Source: Psychroflexus gondwanensis ACAM 44
Lineage (GTDB): Bacteria > Bacteroidota > Bacteroidia > Flavobacteriales > Flavobacteriaceae
Assembly: GCF_000355905.1 (NCBI RefSeq)
Contig: NZ_APLF01000005.1
Coordinates: 124,001-188,000, forward strand
Direction of reading: 5' to 3'
DNA: 64,000 bases
Position 1 is the first letter of the stretch, and every line of letters starts with the position of its first letter. A program made the position numbers and the translations under genes. Of this stretch, positions 1 through 9,491 are shown in pieces. The notes beneath the pieces are model-generated. The model saw only the letters and a program-made list of their open reading frames with translations, made no database searches and was not told the origin of the DNA.

Positions 1-897
1 TCTAAATTCATTTTCAGAAATCGCAGTGGCTAAATTTTCATTGGTCGCAGCGATAATTCTAACATCAATTTCAATTTCTTTGTTTCCTCCAACGGGTCTT
101 ATTTTTCGTTCTTGTAAGACTCGTAGTAGCTTTACTTGAGATTCGTAAGATAAATTTCCAATTTCGTCAAGGAATAAAGTTCCTCCATTGGCAAATTCAA
201 ATTGGCCCTTTTTATCGCGATCTGCACCGGTAAAAGCACCTTTTACGTGACCAAAAAGTTCACTAGAGGCAATATTCTCGGGTAAAGCACCACAGTCTAT
301 AGCCACAAAAGCTTGGTCTTTTCTTTTACTATGGTTATGAATAAATTTGGCGACGTATTCTTTACCAGTTCCACTTTCTCCAGTTATCATGACCGACATT
401 TGAGTAGGTGCTACCTGTTTTGCATAAGACCATAGTTCTTGGGCTTGTTCGCTATTCCCTTTAACTACAGAAGTTGAACTAGCTCCTTTAGATGAGCTCT
501 TTTTTATAGATGAACTTCGGTCTTTAGTTTTACTAGTTGAAGGAGAATTTAGTGCATTTTCTATGACTAATCTAAACTCTTCGGGGATAACAGGTTTGGA
601 AACAAATTCGAAAGCTCCCAGTTTAATAGACTTCACAGCAGTTCTAATATCAGAATAATTAGTGATTAAAATTACTGGAGTGTTCCAATGTGTTTTAATC
701 TTTTCGATTAATTCTAAACCATTCATTTTTGGTAACCTATAATCTGTGATCACTAAGTCGAAAGTTTCTGTTTTTAAAACTTCTAAAGCTTCTTCAGAAG
801 AGCTAGAGGTTTCTATACTATAATCGAATCTCCTTAAATAATTGGAAAGCGTTTTATTGAAAAATGGGTCGTCGTCGACTATTAAGATTTTGCTCAC
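1..897 (-). CDS. Sigma-54-dependent response regulator (NtrC family), 3' end beyond window
   Basis: This is the N-terminal 299 residues of a two-component activator; the gene runs off the left edge. The start is GTG at 897, because an in-frame TAG lies four codons upstream and no ATG lies between. Residues 1-115 form a receiver domain (SKILIVDDD acidic pocket, phospho-Asp in ITDYRLP, switch Lys in VSKPV). A Ser/Lys-rich linker follows, then a sigma-54 AAA+ domain with Walker A GESGTGKE, the sigma-54-contacting loop GAFTGA and Walker [11 protein letters not shown]. The missing part should hold the rest of the AAA+ domain and a DNA-binding helix-turn-helix. In this family, phosphorylation drives ring assembly and open-complex formation at sigma-54 promoters. 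It is divergent from the hybrid kinase at 1487, its likely partner (inference). The target genes are not visible. Confidence 0.93.
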   Translation of the reverse strand, partial: MSKILIVDDDPFFNKTLSNYLRRFDYSIETSSSSEEALEVLKTETFDLVITDYRLPKMNGLELIEKIKTHWNTPVILITNYSDIRTAVKSIKLGAFEFVSKPVIPEEFRLVIENALNSPSTSKTKDRSSSIKKSSSKGASSTSVVKGNSEQAQELWSYAKQVAPTQMSVMITGESGTGKEYVAKFIHNHSKRKDQAFVAIDCGALPENIASSELFGHVKGAFTGADRDKKGQFEFANGGTLFLDEIGNLSYESQVKLLRVLQERKIRPVGGNKEIEIDVRIIAATNENLATAISENEFR

Positions 898-1486
898 AGT
901 ATTTTCTTGCTAAAATATCAAATCGAAGTCTATCGAATTGCTTAAATTAAAAAAATAACATTTGATTTTGTTTTTCATTTACTCAGGATTACTCTTTTTG
1001 TTGAACTCTTCCACAGTATGTCGATTTTGTATGCAGTTTCCTTTGGATTACTCGATTCCTGAAAAGTAAAACATTTGCTATGAATGAAACTGGTTAGTTC
1101 ACGTTGCTATTAAAAAATTGAGACTTTGCACAATTTTTGTAAATCGTTTTTTGAGTTGACCTATTCTGCTTTGATTAGTCATATCTGGCGAATATAAATG
1201 AAGGCTATGCTAAATGGCATAAAACGCTAAGCACTATGTTTGCAAAAGATTTGATAGATAAGTATACCTTTGATTTTATAGGTTAAGATTCTAGATTACT
1301 TAATATAAAAAGGATTAAGGTGAGTAGTATGCTAAATGAAAAAGAATAAAAATTCTAAAGGTATTTCAGTCTCCTTTTAGTTGAAGCTTAGGAAGGTTTA
1401 AACAAAGAATAGCGAGCTTTGGACTATATTAAAAGGCATGGATTCCTAAAAAACTTTTGAAATTATAAATCAATACTTGTAACAGT
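898..1486. other. Divergent intergenic region between regulator and kinase genes
   Basis: This 589-base AT-rich stretch separates the divergent sigma-54 activator and hybrid kinase genes, so it should carry both promoters. I found no exact TAnnTTTG promoter core, no convincing GG-N10-GC sigma-54 promoter and no open reading frame with coding character. A GGCAT motif near 1216 followed by TTGCA has the wrong spacing for sigma-54. A small RNA cannot be excluded, but nothing in the sequence demonstrates one. Confidence 0.4.
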
Positions 1487-3985
1487 ATGTTTAAGCTAAA
1501 AGGAAAAATGCTATGGTTGTTTGCCTTATTCGCCAGTGGACTCTTGGCGATAGGTTTTTATTTTTATGATAGTCTCAATGCCTTAGGCGATAAGGTAGAA
1601 AACACTCTTTCACCCAATAAAAGATCGGATAACCTGAAGAAAATCATGGTAGATCTGAACAAGTTGAACAACTTGTATCTCGTAGACTCAGATCGTTTTA
1701 ACTCTATTAAATCTGATAGTCTAATAGCAAATATTGAAAAGAACGTAGATTCAGTTAAAAACAACATTAACCAAGAGCGTATTCTCAAGGACAGAAATTT
1801 GGATACCATTCCCAAACTTTTAAGACAGATTCGAGATGATTACTTTGAGCTAGAGAATAAAAAAGAACAGACTCAAGAAGTGTTTATAAATGAACTTAGA
1901 CTTCTTGTTGATGATGAACTTTCTAAAATTGAAGCAAAACCTTCAGATTCTATTACGATTATAAAACAAATCAACTCCGAGATCTACGAAAAGACAGAGC
2001 TTAGTCAACAAGGAGAAGATGAGCGAGGTTTTTTTCAACGATTATTTGGTTCTTCAAGACCAGGAAATGATACGGCGATAGCTAGAACTAGTTCTAGGGA
2101 TACCTTGGTAAGACAGTCTATAGATACCGTATTTTCAAGAAATAAAGAAGAAAAAGCAACTCTTGATATTCTTCCCGCCATAAAAGAATATCAGCGCAAT
2201 CGCACTCAACTATTAAATTCCCTGAAACGCCAAGAACAGGAAATTTTCAGAAAAAACATTGAAGTTAATAATTACGTAGAAAATACATTAAACGAAATTT
2301 TGTTCGAAGAATATGAACATTATGAGAACTCCATCAAAAATCTGAAGACCGACTCGATTACCTATTTCTATGAACTAGGAGCTATCATCTTTATTTTGAT
2401 TTTAATAACTATCATTGCCATTTTTATCATTTTTAAAGACATTAATAAAAGTATTTTTTATCAAAATAAACTAAAAGCAGACGAAGAGAAAGCAAAACGG
2501 GATGCTATAGAAAAACAAAAGTTTTTATCGACTATGAGTCATGAGTTGAGAACTCCCTTAACTTCCATTATAGGGTATTCTGATATGCTAGATGATGCGG
2601 ATGAAAATGTAAAATCGATCAAAGTAGCATCCAATTACCTTTACCAAATGACCAATGAGATTCTGGATATGGCAAAGATACAAGCTGGAATTATTGACAT
2701 AGAAACTACTCCTAATAATCTTTCTAAAGTTTTTGACGACATCAAACGCAGCTTTAAAGAGTTAATTAAGAATCAGCAGCTAGATCCTATTTTTAATCTT
2801 CCCAAAGAAGATTTGTTGGTAAAGACAGATGCACATAGGCTGCAACAAATCCTTTATAATTTAATGCATAATGCCTTGAAATATACAGAGGAGGGATTTA
2901 TTAAGCTTGAGGTGAGATCTGAAGATAAAAACGATAAACTTGCTGTATCCATAGAGATTGAAGATTCTGGAATAGGCATAACAGAACAGGAATTAAAAAC
3001 TGTTTTCCAAGACTATCAGCAAGCGGGAACTCATAAAAACAAAATGAAAGGAACGGGATTGGGATTGGGCATCGTTCAAAAGCTAGTGAAGGAAATGGGA
3101 GGGAAGCTTGATGTGGAAAGCGAACTTCATAAAGGAACCAGTTTTAAGCTGAATTTTGAATTTGAAAAAGTAGAGGATAGTAACATCGAGAAAAAAAGAA
3201 AGGAGTTTAATTTATCTGACAATGCTTTAAAGGGGAAACGTATTTTTATTCTGGATGACGATAAATTGATCGCCAGACTTTATGAAAAACTGTTCCAACC
3301 TTATCATCCCAAGTTAAGCGTTTTTACGGATGCTAAACTCGGTTTTGAACATCTTTTAGACCATCATGATTATGATTTATATTTAATAGACTTCAAGATG
3401 CCTTTTATGACAGGTTATGAAGTGCTTGAGAATCTTAAAAAAGAAGGTATTGTATTGAAAAACACCTTGGTCTCGACTGCCAATGTCATGTTAGATGAGA
3501 CTGAAAAAGGGATGCTAGATAGTTTTGATGCTCAGGTTTTTAAACCGGTAAAACGAGAGGTTATCTTGGAAAAGGTTGCAAGACTTCTTCATCTTGAGGG
3601 TATCGAAGAGTTGTATTCTACAAATTTGGAAATAAATGAGGAGGGGGAGCCCTTCAATTTTAAAGACCTTATGGTGTATGCAAATGATGATGAAGACCTT
3701 TTGAAAGACTTGGTGGAGACTTTAGTTGAAGAAAATGATAAGGAACTTTCCAAATTTAGTTTAGCTTTAAAAGTGAAAGATGATAAGGTTTTAGCTGAAG
3801 TTATTCACAAGCTGTCTTCTCGATTTGCTCAAGTAAATGCCAAATCAATTCAAGACCTTAAAACACTCGAGGTAAATTTAAGAGAGAATACCGGCAAGGC
3901 GGATGAACAAACCTTGGTTAACCTTCATCAGTATTGGAAAAACATCAATGAAAGAATGCGAGAATTTATCAACAAAAGAGTTTAA
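1487..3985 (+). CDS. Hybrid sensor histidine kinase with receiver and Hpt-like C-terminus
   Basis: An 832-residue membrane sensor kinase. A transmembrane helix at about 8-26 and a second at about 298-320 flank a long, helical and charged periplasmic region with no recognisable ligand-binding fold. The cytoplasmic part has a HisKA domain with phospho-acceptor His352 in SHELRTPL, a HATPase_c domain (N box HNALKYTEEG, G boxes DSGIG and GTGLGLGI), a receiver domain (LDDD; phospho-Asp635 in LIDFKMP) and a C-terminal helical region with HKLSS around His774 that resembles a histidine phosphotransfer (Hpt) domain. This layout suggests a His-Asp-His phosphorelay ending on the divergently encoded sigma-54 activator; the pairing is inferred from adjacency. 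The Hpt motif lacks the usual Gly after the His, so that domain is less certain. The stimulus is unknown. Confidence 0.92.
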   Translation: MFKLKGKMLWLFALFASGLLAIGFYFYDSLNALGDKVENTLSPNKRSDNLKKIMVDLNKLNNLYLVDSDRFNSIKSDSLIANIEKNVDSVKNNINQERILKDRNLDTIPKLLRQIRDDYFELENKKEQTQEVFINELRLLVDDELSKIEAKPSDSITIIKQINSEIYEKTELSQQGEDERGFFQRLFGSSRPGNDTAIARTSSRDTLVRQSIDTVFSRNKEEKATLDILPAIKEYQRNRTQLLNSLKRQEQEIFRKNIEVNNYVENTLNEILFEEYEHYENSIKNLKTDSITYFYELGAIIFILILITIIAIFIIFKDINKSIFYQNKLKADEEKAKRDAIEKQKFLSTMSHELRTPLTSIIGYSDMLDDADENVKSIKVASNYLYQMTNEILDMAKIQAGIIDIETTPNNLSKVFDDIKRSFKELIKNQQLDPIFNLPKEDLLVKTDAHRLQQILYNLMHNALKYTEEGFIKLEVRSEDKNDKLAVSIEIEDSGIGITEQELKTVFQDYQQAGTHKNKMKGTGLGLGIVQKLVKEMGGKLDVESELHKGTSFKLNFEFEKVEDSNIEKKRKEFNLSDNALKGKRIFILDDDKLIARLYEKLFQPYHPKLSVFTDAKLGFEHLLDHHDYDLYLIDFKMPFMTGYEVLENLKKEGIVLKNTLVSTANVMLDETEKGMLDSFDAQVFKPVKREVILEKVARLLHLEGIEELYSTNLEINEEGEPFNFKDLMVYANDDEDLLKDLVETLVEENDKELSKFSLALKVKDDKVLAEVIHKLSSRFAQVNAKSIQDLKTLEVNLRENTGKADEQTLVNLHQYWKNINERMREFINKRV

Positions 3986-4053
3986 AACTATTTTTTTATA
4001 CATCCTTTTGAATCAATTTTTAGGCTACTTTTGATAGGTTTTATATCTTTTAA

Positions 4054-5514
4054 ATGAATAAATTAATAGTGGTTAGCCAACCCGAAAAATGGCCTAGTTC
4101 AACGGATCATACGTCCATTATTACGTCTCAAGATTATTTAACAAAGCCCGAGTATGCAAATTTAAAAAATGCGAGAGTTTTTAATCTAAGTGACAAATAC
4201 AGTTACCAATCCAAAGGCTATTACGTATCCTTACTGGCAGAAGCTCGCGGTCATCACGCCGTACCTACTATCAATAATCTTGTAGATTTAGGAGAGAAAA
4301 AGCTCGTAAAAATTGTTTCAGAAGAATTTGAAGAAGAAATTCAGAAAAGTCTAAAAAACATCAAGTCACAAGAATTTACGCTCAGTATATACTTTGGTCA
4401 AAATGTAGCTCAAAAGTATAAGGCTTTGAGTACTCTTATTTTCAGGCATTTTCAGATTCCATTTTTAAGAGTCGTCTTCAAACATTCAACCAAATGGAAT
4501 ATAAAGTCAATTAAGGCAATTTCCATTTCAGAAATTCCAAAAGAGCATCTGGAAAGTATGTATTATTTTGCTTCCCAGTATTTTTCTAAAAAAAGATACG
4601 ATACACCAAAGGCCAATAAAGCAGAATACGATTTAGCGATTTTGGTCCAACCCAACGACCCTGCGCCACCAAGTAATCCTAAAGCTCTTAAGAAATTTGT
4701 AGAGCTAGCAGAAAAGATGAACTTTTACGTGGAAGTCATAACCCCAAAGGATTTCTACAGACTTTCTTCTTTTGACGCTCTTTTCATAAGACAAAGCACA
4801 GAGGTGAATAACGAGGCTTATGCTTTTGCTAGAAAGGCTTTGCAAGATGGTTTAGCTATCATTGATTATCCGGATTCAATTTTAAAGTGTTGCAACAAAG
4901 TATTTATGGCGGAAGCGCTTCAAAAAAATGGAATTCCCACGCCTAAAACAGTCATCGTTCATAAAGACAATAAGCACGAAGTTCTTAAAATAACCGGCTT
5001 ACCTTGTGTTTTGAAATCACCGGATTCTACTTTTTCTTTTGGAGTGAAAAAGGCAAAGACTGAGGAGGAGTTTGAAAGTTTGATCACAGAGATGTTCAAA
5101 ACTTCCGACTTGGTTATCGCACAAGAGTATACCTTTTCAGAATATGACTGGAGAATTGGCATTTTAGATGATAAGCCCTTTTATGCTTGTCGCTATTTCA
5201 TGGCGAAAGGACACTGGCAAATTTACAATTGGTCTGCCGATAAAAAGGATGATCAAGATGGGAATGCAGACTGTTTCGCCATTGAAGATGTTCCTGAAAA
5301 GGTGATGAAAGCTGCTCTGAAATCTGCTAAAATAATGGGCAAAGGTCTTTATGGAATAGATATAAAAGAAGTCGAAGGAAAGGCTTTGGTTATAGAAATA
5401 AACGACAACCCAAATATAGATTTTGGAGTGGAAGATGGCCTATACGGAGATCTTGTTTACAATACAATTCTTACCTCTCTAAAAGACCGTCTTAATTCTA
5501 AACAGGAGCTATGA
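4054..5514 (+). CDS. RimK-like ATP-grasp ligase with RLAN-type N-terminal domain
   Basis: A 486-residue soluble protein. The N-terminal ~160 residues resemble the RimK-like ATP-grasp N-terminal (RLAN) domain. The middle and C-terminal part (about 200-480) is a RimK-type ATP-grasp fold, with nucleotide-binding lysines in VLKSPDSTFSFG and metal ligands in LVIEINDNPNIDFG. Enzymes of this fold join a carboxylate to an amine through an acyl-phosphate, often adding Glu or another amino acid. It is the first gene of a three-gene operon and overlaps the next gene by four bases (ATGA), indicating translational coupling. The neighbours are a second amide-bond ligase and an N-formylglutamate amidohydrolase-like hydrolase, a combination known from comparative genomics of amidoligases. 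The substrate is unknown; a small peptide or modified amino acid is my inference. Confidence 0.85.
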   Translation: MNKLIVVSQPEKWPSSTDHTSIITSQDYLTKPEYANLKNARVFNLSDKYSYQSKGYYVSLLAEARGHHAVPTINNLVDLGEKKLVKIVSEEFEEEIQKSLKNIKSQEFTLSIYFGQNVAQKYKALSTLIFRHFQIPFLRVVFKHSTKWNIKSIKAISISEIPKEHLESMYYFASQYFSKKRYDTPKANKAEYDLAILVQPNDPAPPSNPKALKKFVELAEKMNFYVEVITPKDFYRLSSFDALFIRQSTEVNNEAYAFARKALQDGLAIIDYPDSILKCCNKVFMAEALQKNGIPTPKTVIVHKDNKHEVLKITGLPCVLKSPDSTFSFGVKKAKTEEEFESLITEMFKTSDLVIAQEYTFSEYDWRIGILDDKPFYACRYFMAKGHWQIYNWSADKKDDQDGNADCFAIEDVPEKVMKAALKSAKIMGKGLYGIDIKEVEGKALVIEINDNPNIDFGVEDGLYGDLVYNTILTSLKDRLNSKQEL

Positions 5515-6734
5515 AATACCATCTTTTTGAAGTCCTCGGGATAGAACTAGAATACATGCTTGTAGATAGCTCTACAGGAAAAATTAAGCCTTCAGTAGAT
5601 GAATTGATGAAGCTTAAAACAGGTCAATTGGTGTCTGATGTGGATAATGGAGCTATAGAATGGAGTAATGAATTGGCGGCCCATGTCATTGAACTTAAAA
5701 CCAATGGACCGACCAAAGATTTGAATCAATTAGATCTCGAGTTCCATAAAAACATCCTTGAGATCAATAAGTTATTGAAACCAAAAGAGATGGTGTTATG
5801 GCCAACGGCTTCTCATCCCTTGATGAATCCAGATTTGGAAATGAAGCTCTGGGAGCATTCTTACAGTGAAGTATATGCGCTTTATAACAGGATCTTTGAC
5901 TGTAAAGGTCATGGCTGGTCCAATGTGCAAAGTATGCACATCAACCTCCCTTTTTATGACGATTTGGAATTCGAAAAACTGCATGCCGCAGTAAGACTTA
6001 TCCTTCCCATTCTTCCAGCTTTAAGCGCAAGTTCTCCGATTTTGGATGGTAAGAATACGGGCTTTAAAGATGCGAGGATGAAGATGTATCTGACCAATCA
6101 ACGAGAAATCCCCGAAATGACAGGTAAAGTTATCCCAGAGCAAGTATTTACTCAAAAGGATTATCAAATTAAAATCTTCGACCCTATCAATACTGCTATA
6201 GCTCCTTACGATAAAGAACATATCTTGGAGCATCATTTTTTAAATTCAAGAGGAGCCATTGCTAGATTTGATAGGAATGCTATCGAAATTCGGGTCTTAG
6301 ATTTACAGGAATGCCCACTGGCAGATATTTCTATCAGCTGTTTTATTGTAGAGGTTTTAAAAGAGTTGGTCGATGAAGTTTATTCTAGTCTTATTGACCA
6401 AAAGTCATGGCATGAAAATGACTTATTTGATATTTTGAAAACCACCATATCTCAAGCCGAAGAAGCTACAGTAACCAATGAAAAATATTTAAAGGTACTT
6501 GGCATTGATTCGGAGTCTATGCAAGTTAGTGCTATATGGGTTCATTTGTTTGAAAGAGTGGGACAGCGTTTGGACAAGCGGCACCAAGATGCTATTGGTC
6601 TTATTCTTACAAACGGGAGTTTGTCAACGAGAATTCTAGAAGCTATAAATGAGGATTATTCTGAGGCCACTATTTTGCGGGTCTATAAACAACTCGAAAA
6701 CTGTTTATCTACCAATCAACTTTTTCTACCTTGA
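5511..6734 (+). CDS. GCS2-family carboxylate-amine ligase (glutamate-cysteine ligase-like)
   Basis: A 407-residue protein of the glutamate-cysteine ligase type 2 fold (glutamine-synthetase-like superfamily). The N-terminus shows the metal-binding GIELEYMLVD, and a later strand carries NAIEIRVLD, both typical of GCS2 active sites; QSMHINLP matches the central catalytic strand. Family members form amide bonds between an acidic amino acid and an amine using ATP, and many are not true glutathione enzymes. The gene overlaps the ATP-grasp gene upstream by four bases, and its stop codon TGA at 6732-6734 overlaps the TTG start of the following hydrolase, so the three products are probably made in fixed ratio. 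I see no glutathione synthetase nearby, so glutathione synthesis is unlikely to be its job (inference). Confidence 0.85.
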   Translation: MKYHLFEVLGIELEYMLVDSSTGKIKPSVDELMKLKTGQLVSDVDNGAIEWSNELAAHVIELKTNGPTKDLNQLDLEFHKNILEINKLLKPKEMVLWPTASHPLMNPDLEMKLWEHSYSEVYALYNRIFDCKGHGWSNVQSMHINLPFYDDLEFEKLHAAVRLILPILPALSASSPILDGKNTGFKDARMKMYLTNQREIPEMTGKVIPEQVFTQKDYQIKIFDPINTAIAPYDKEHILEHHFLNSRGAIARFDRNAIEIRVLDLQECPLADISISCFIVEVLKELVDEVYSSLIDQKSWHENDLFDILKTTISQAEEATVTNEKYLKVLGIDSESMQVSAIWVHLFERVGQRLDKRHQDAIGLILTNGSLSTRILEAINEDYSEATILRVYKQLENCLSTNQLFLP

Positions 6735-7417
6735 AATTGGTCTTGACTTGTGAGCATGCCAGTAATGCTTTGCCAAAAAAATATAGATCTTATTTTTCCG
6801 AATTCAAGCACAGATTAGAAACACATCAAGGATATGATCTTGGAGCGTTCAGTACATTTGAAACCCTCAAACCTCTAGCTACATTTTCATCGCATTATCC
6901 TTGGAGTCGGCTTTTGATAGAAGTGAATAGATCACTTCAGCATTCTCAACTTTTTTCTAGTATTTCAAAATCATTTAGTGAAGAACAAAGGCGAGAACTT
7001 ATAGAAGACTATTATAAGCCATATCGAGAACAGATTCAGAAGAAAATACAGAGCTATATTGCAGAGGGAGAGTCTGTGTTACATCTGTCGGTACACAGTT
7101 TTACCCCAGTTTTGGGTGGAGACACAAGAAATGCAGAGGTGGGTTTGCTCTATGATCCCAGAAGATCTGAAGAAAAAAAATGGGCGAAGCATTTTAAAAA
7201 GGACTTAAATCAGCATTTACCAGACCAACGAATAAGAATGAACTATCCCTATTTTGGCAAAGCAGATGGCTTTACAACTAGTTTAAGGCAGGAGTTTCAA
7301 GAACAATATCTTGGAATAGAACTAGAATTAAATCAGAAATTATTTGCAGAGGAAGCACATGTTAAACATCTTAGTAGAGCACTTTATAAATGTCTAGAGA
7401 AGAACTTAGATTGGTAA
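6731..7417 (+). CDS. N-formylglutamate amidohydrolase-like hydrolase
   Basis: A 228-residue soluble protein beginning MKLVLTCEHASNALP, the signature start of the N-formylglutamate amidohydrolase (FGase/HutG) family. Other family features are SHYPWSRLLIEVNRS, LHLSVHSFTP (zinc-type His) and the closing IELELNQ. The start is TTG at 6731, which shares bases with the TGA stop of the upstream ligase (TTGA), so translation probably depends on terminating ribosomes. Classical members split N-formyl-Glu in histidine degradation, but no hut genes are near. Here the enzyme sits behind two amide-forming ligases and may trim, recycle or edit their product (inference). No signal peptide is seen, so it should act in the cytoplasm. 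Confidence 0.85.
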   Translation: MKLVLTCEHASNALPKKYRSYFSEFKHRLETHQGYDLGAFSTFETLKPLATFSSHYPWSRLLIEVNRSLQHSQLFSSISKSFSEEQRRELIEDYYKPYREQIQKKIQSYIAEGESVLHLSVHSFTPVLGGDTRNAEVGLLYDPRRSEEKKWAKHFKKDLNQHLPDQRIRMNYPYFGKADGFTTSLRQEFQEQYLGIELELNQKLFAEEAHVKHLSRALYKCLEKNLDW

Positions 7418-7524
7418 AGGTAAAATTCTTTGTGTTTATCTAAGAAATAATCAATATAGTTAGGAGTTGTGAAATAAGATTAAAAATCGTTTTTGTAAAT
7501 TAGCGGATTATAAAAAGATAAGGT

Positions 7525-7701
7525 ATGAATAAGAATACTGTTTTAGCCTGGGCTACTTTTATTATGATCATTGTAGGCTTAGGACTAATTGCTTTAGGAG
7601 CGTTCAGGTATAATGAAATTGCAGGATGGGGCTTTGCCTCTGTAGGCATTGGGTTTTTTGCAATAGCATGGGTATTTAATGCGCTAAAAGGAAGAGTTTA
7701 A
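7525..7701 (+). CDS. Small two-helix membrane protein, CAL67264-like
   Basis: A 58-residue open frame starting MNKNTVLAWATF and ending in LKGRV-stop. It has two hydrophobic segments, about residues 7-27 and 36-53, joined by a short polar turn (RYNEIAG), so it is predicted to be a hairpin in the inner membrane. I recognise it as the small membrane protein family that Flavobacteriaceae genomes label CAL67264, usually found just ahead of the ABC-F gene ettA, as here (18 bases upstream). Identification is from memory of the family and its neighbourhood. Its function is unknown. Co-transcription with ettA is likely from the spacing. Confidence 0.8.
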   Translation: MNKNTVLAWATFIMIIVGLGLIALGAFRYNEIAGWGFASVGIGFFAIAWVFNALKGRV

Positions 7702-7719
7702 TAAAGAAAAAAATAAATA

Positions 7720-9411
7720 ATGGCAGATGATAAAAAAGTGATATTCTCCATGTCGGGAGTATCCAAAACATATCCAGGTGAAGATAAGCCTGTTTTAAAA
7801 AATATATATCTAAGTTTTTTTTACGGTGCAAAAATTGGGATTTTAGGACTTAATGGTTCTGGAAAATCTACTTTGATGAAAATAATTTCGGGAATCGAAA
7901 AAAACTACCGTGGTGATGTTGTTTTTTCCCAAGACTATTCCGTAGGATATCTTGAGCAAGAACCCGAACTGGATCCTGAAAAAACAGTGCTGGAGATTGT
8001 AAAAGAAGGAGTTTCTGAAGTGGTAGCGATCTTAGATGAATACAATAAAATCAACGATGATTTTGGGCTACCAGAGGTATACGAAGATGCGGATAAGATG
8101 CAAAAATTAATGGATCGTCAAGCAGCACTTCAGGATAAAATTGATGCTACCAATGCTTGGGAACTCGATAACAAGCTTGAAGTAGCTATGGATGCTTTAA
8201 GAACACCACCTTCCGATCAAAAAATCGAAAATTTGTCTGGTGGAGAAAAACGTCGTGTAGCTTTGTGCCGACTTCTTCTTCAAGAACCAGATGTTCTCCT
8301 CCTCGATGAGCCCACCAACCACTTAGATGCAGAATCTGTGCATTGGCTTGAGAATCATTTGCAACAATACAAGGGAACTGTCATCGCAGTGACTCACGAT
8401 AGATACTTTCTGGACAATGTAGCGGGTTGGATTTTGGAACTAGATAGAGGAGAAGGAATTCCTTGGAAGGGAAACTATTCCTCTTGGTTAGATCAAAAAT
8501 CCAAGCGAATGGCTAAAGAAAATAAGCAAGCTAGCAAACGTCAAAAAACCTTGGAGCGTGAGTTAGAATGGGTTAAAATGGCTCCAAAAGGGAGACAATC
8601 TAAACAAAAAGCTAGATTGAATAATTATGATAAGTTGATGAGTCAAGACCAAGATAAACTTGATGAAAAACTTGAAATCTATATTCCTAATGGACCGCGT
8701 TTAGGTAACAATGTAATTGATGCCAGTGGAGTAAGCAAAGGGTTTGATGAGAAGTTATTGTATGACAACTTAAATTTCAAACTTCCACAAGCTGGGATTG
8801 TTGGAGTCATTGGCCCCAATGGTGCTGGTAAAACAACTATTTTTAAAATGATCATGGATGAAATTCAACCTGATAAGGGTGAATTTGTAGTTGGTGAAAC
8901 TGCTAAAATTGCTTACGTAGATCAAGCTCACTCTAATATTGATCCAGATAAATCCATCTGGGAAAACTTTAGTGAAGGACAAGATCTAATCATGATGGGG
9001 GGTAAGAAAGTTAATTCTAGAGCTTATTTAAGCCGTTTTAATTTTAATGGTAGCGAACAAAATAAGAAAGTCAACAAATTATCTGGTGGAGAACGTAACA
9101 GACTTCATTTAGCAATGACCTTGAAAGAAGAAGGTAATGTTTTGCTTTTGGATGAGCCAACCAATGATCTAGATGTTAACACACTTAGAGCATTGGAAGA
9201 AGGTTTAGAAAACTTTGCAGGGTGTGCCGTAGTTATTTCTCACGACAGATGGTTTCTAGATAGAATTTGTACTCATATTCTTGCTTTTGAAGGTAATTCT
9301 GAAGTTTATTTTTTCGAAGGTAGCTTTAGTGATTATGAAGAAAATAAGAAAAAACGTTTGGGCGGTGATTTAATGCCAAAACGAATTAAGTATAAAAAAT
9401 TGGTTAGATAA
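7720..9411 (+). CDS. ettA: Energy-dependent translational throttle protein EttA (ABC-F)
   Basis: A 563-residue ABC-F ATPase with two nucleotide-binding domains and no membrane segments. Domain 1 has Walker A GLNGSGKST (residues 43-51), signature LSGGEKRR and Walker B LLLDEPTNHLDAES. Domain 2 has GPNGAGKTT, LSGGERNRLHLA and LLLDEPTNDLD. The inter-domain linker is basic and helical (PKGRQSKQKARL), as in the P-site tRNA-interacting region of EttA. Length and architecture match EttA (~555 residues), which binds the ribosomal E site and gates entry into elongation according to the ATP/ADP ratio. It follows the small membrane gene by 18 bases and is followed directly by a perfect 22-bp terminator hairpin. 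Confidence 0.95.
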   Translation: MADDKKVIFSMSGVSKTYPGEDKPVLKNIYLSFFYGAKIGILGLNGSGKSTLMKIISGIEKNYRGDVVFSQDYSVGYLEQEPELDPEKTVLEIVKEGVSEVVAILDEYNKINDDFGLPEVYEDADKMQKLMDRQAALQDKIDATNAWELDNKLEVAMDALRTPPSDQKIENLSGGEKRRVALCRLLLQEPDVLLLDEPTNHLDAESVHWLENHLQQYKGTVIAVTHDRYFLDNVAGWILELDRGEGIPWKGNYSSWLDQKSKRMAKENKQASKRQKTLERELEWVKMAPKGRQSKQKARLNNYDKLMSQDQDKLDEKLEIYIPNGPRLGNNVIDASGVSKGFDEKLLYDNLNFKLPQAGIVGVIGPNGAGKTTIFKMIMDEIQPDKGEFVVGETAKIAYVDQAHSNIDPDKSIWENFSEGQDLIMMGGKKVNSRAYLSRFNFNGSEQNKKVNKLSGGERNRLHLAMTLKEEGNVLLLDEPTNDLDVNTLRALEEGLENFAGCAVVISHDRWFLDRICTHILAFEGNSEVYFFEGSFSDYEENKKKRLGGDLMPKRIKYKKLVR

Positions 9412-9426
9412 CATTAAGCTATTTTT

Positions 9427-9474
9427 TTAAATACAAAAGCTCTCTACAATTCTGTAGAGAGCTTTTGTATTTAA
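9427..9474. terminator. Rho-independent terminator after ettA
   Basis: A perfect inverted repeat with 22-base arms (9427-9448 and 9453-9474) and a four-base ATTC loop. The stem core is CTCTCTACA/TGTAGAGAG, with T runs on the left and A/T-rich sequence on the right. It begins 15 bases after the ettA stop and should end that transcript. Its flanks make it usable in both directions. Confidence 0.9.
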
Positions 9475-9491
9475 AAATTAATCACATAGTT

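Noticed and set aside
1210-1245. Sigma-54 promoter (TGGCAT...TTGCA) between regulator and kinase
   Set aside because: The distance between the GG and GC elements does not fit the strict ten-base spacing.
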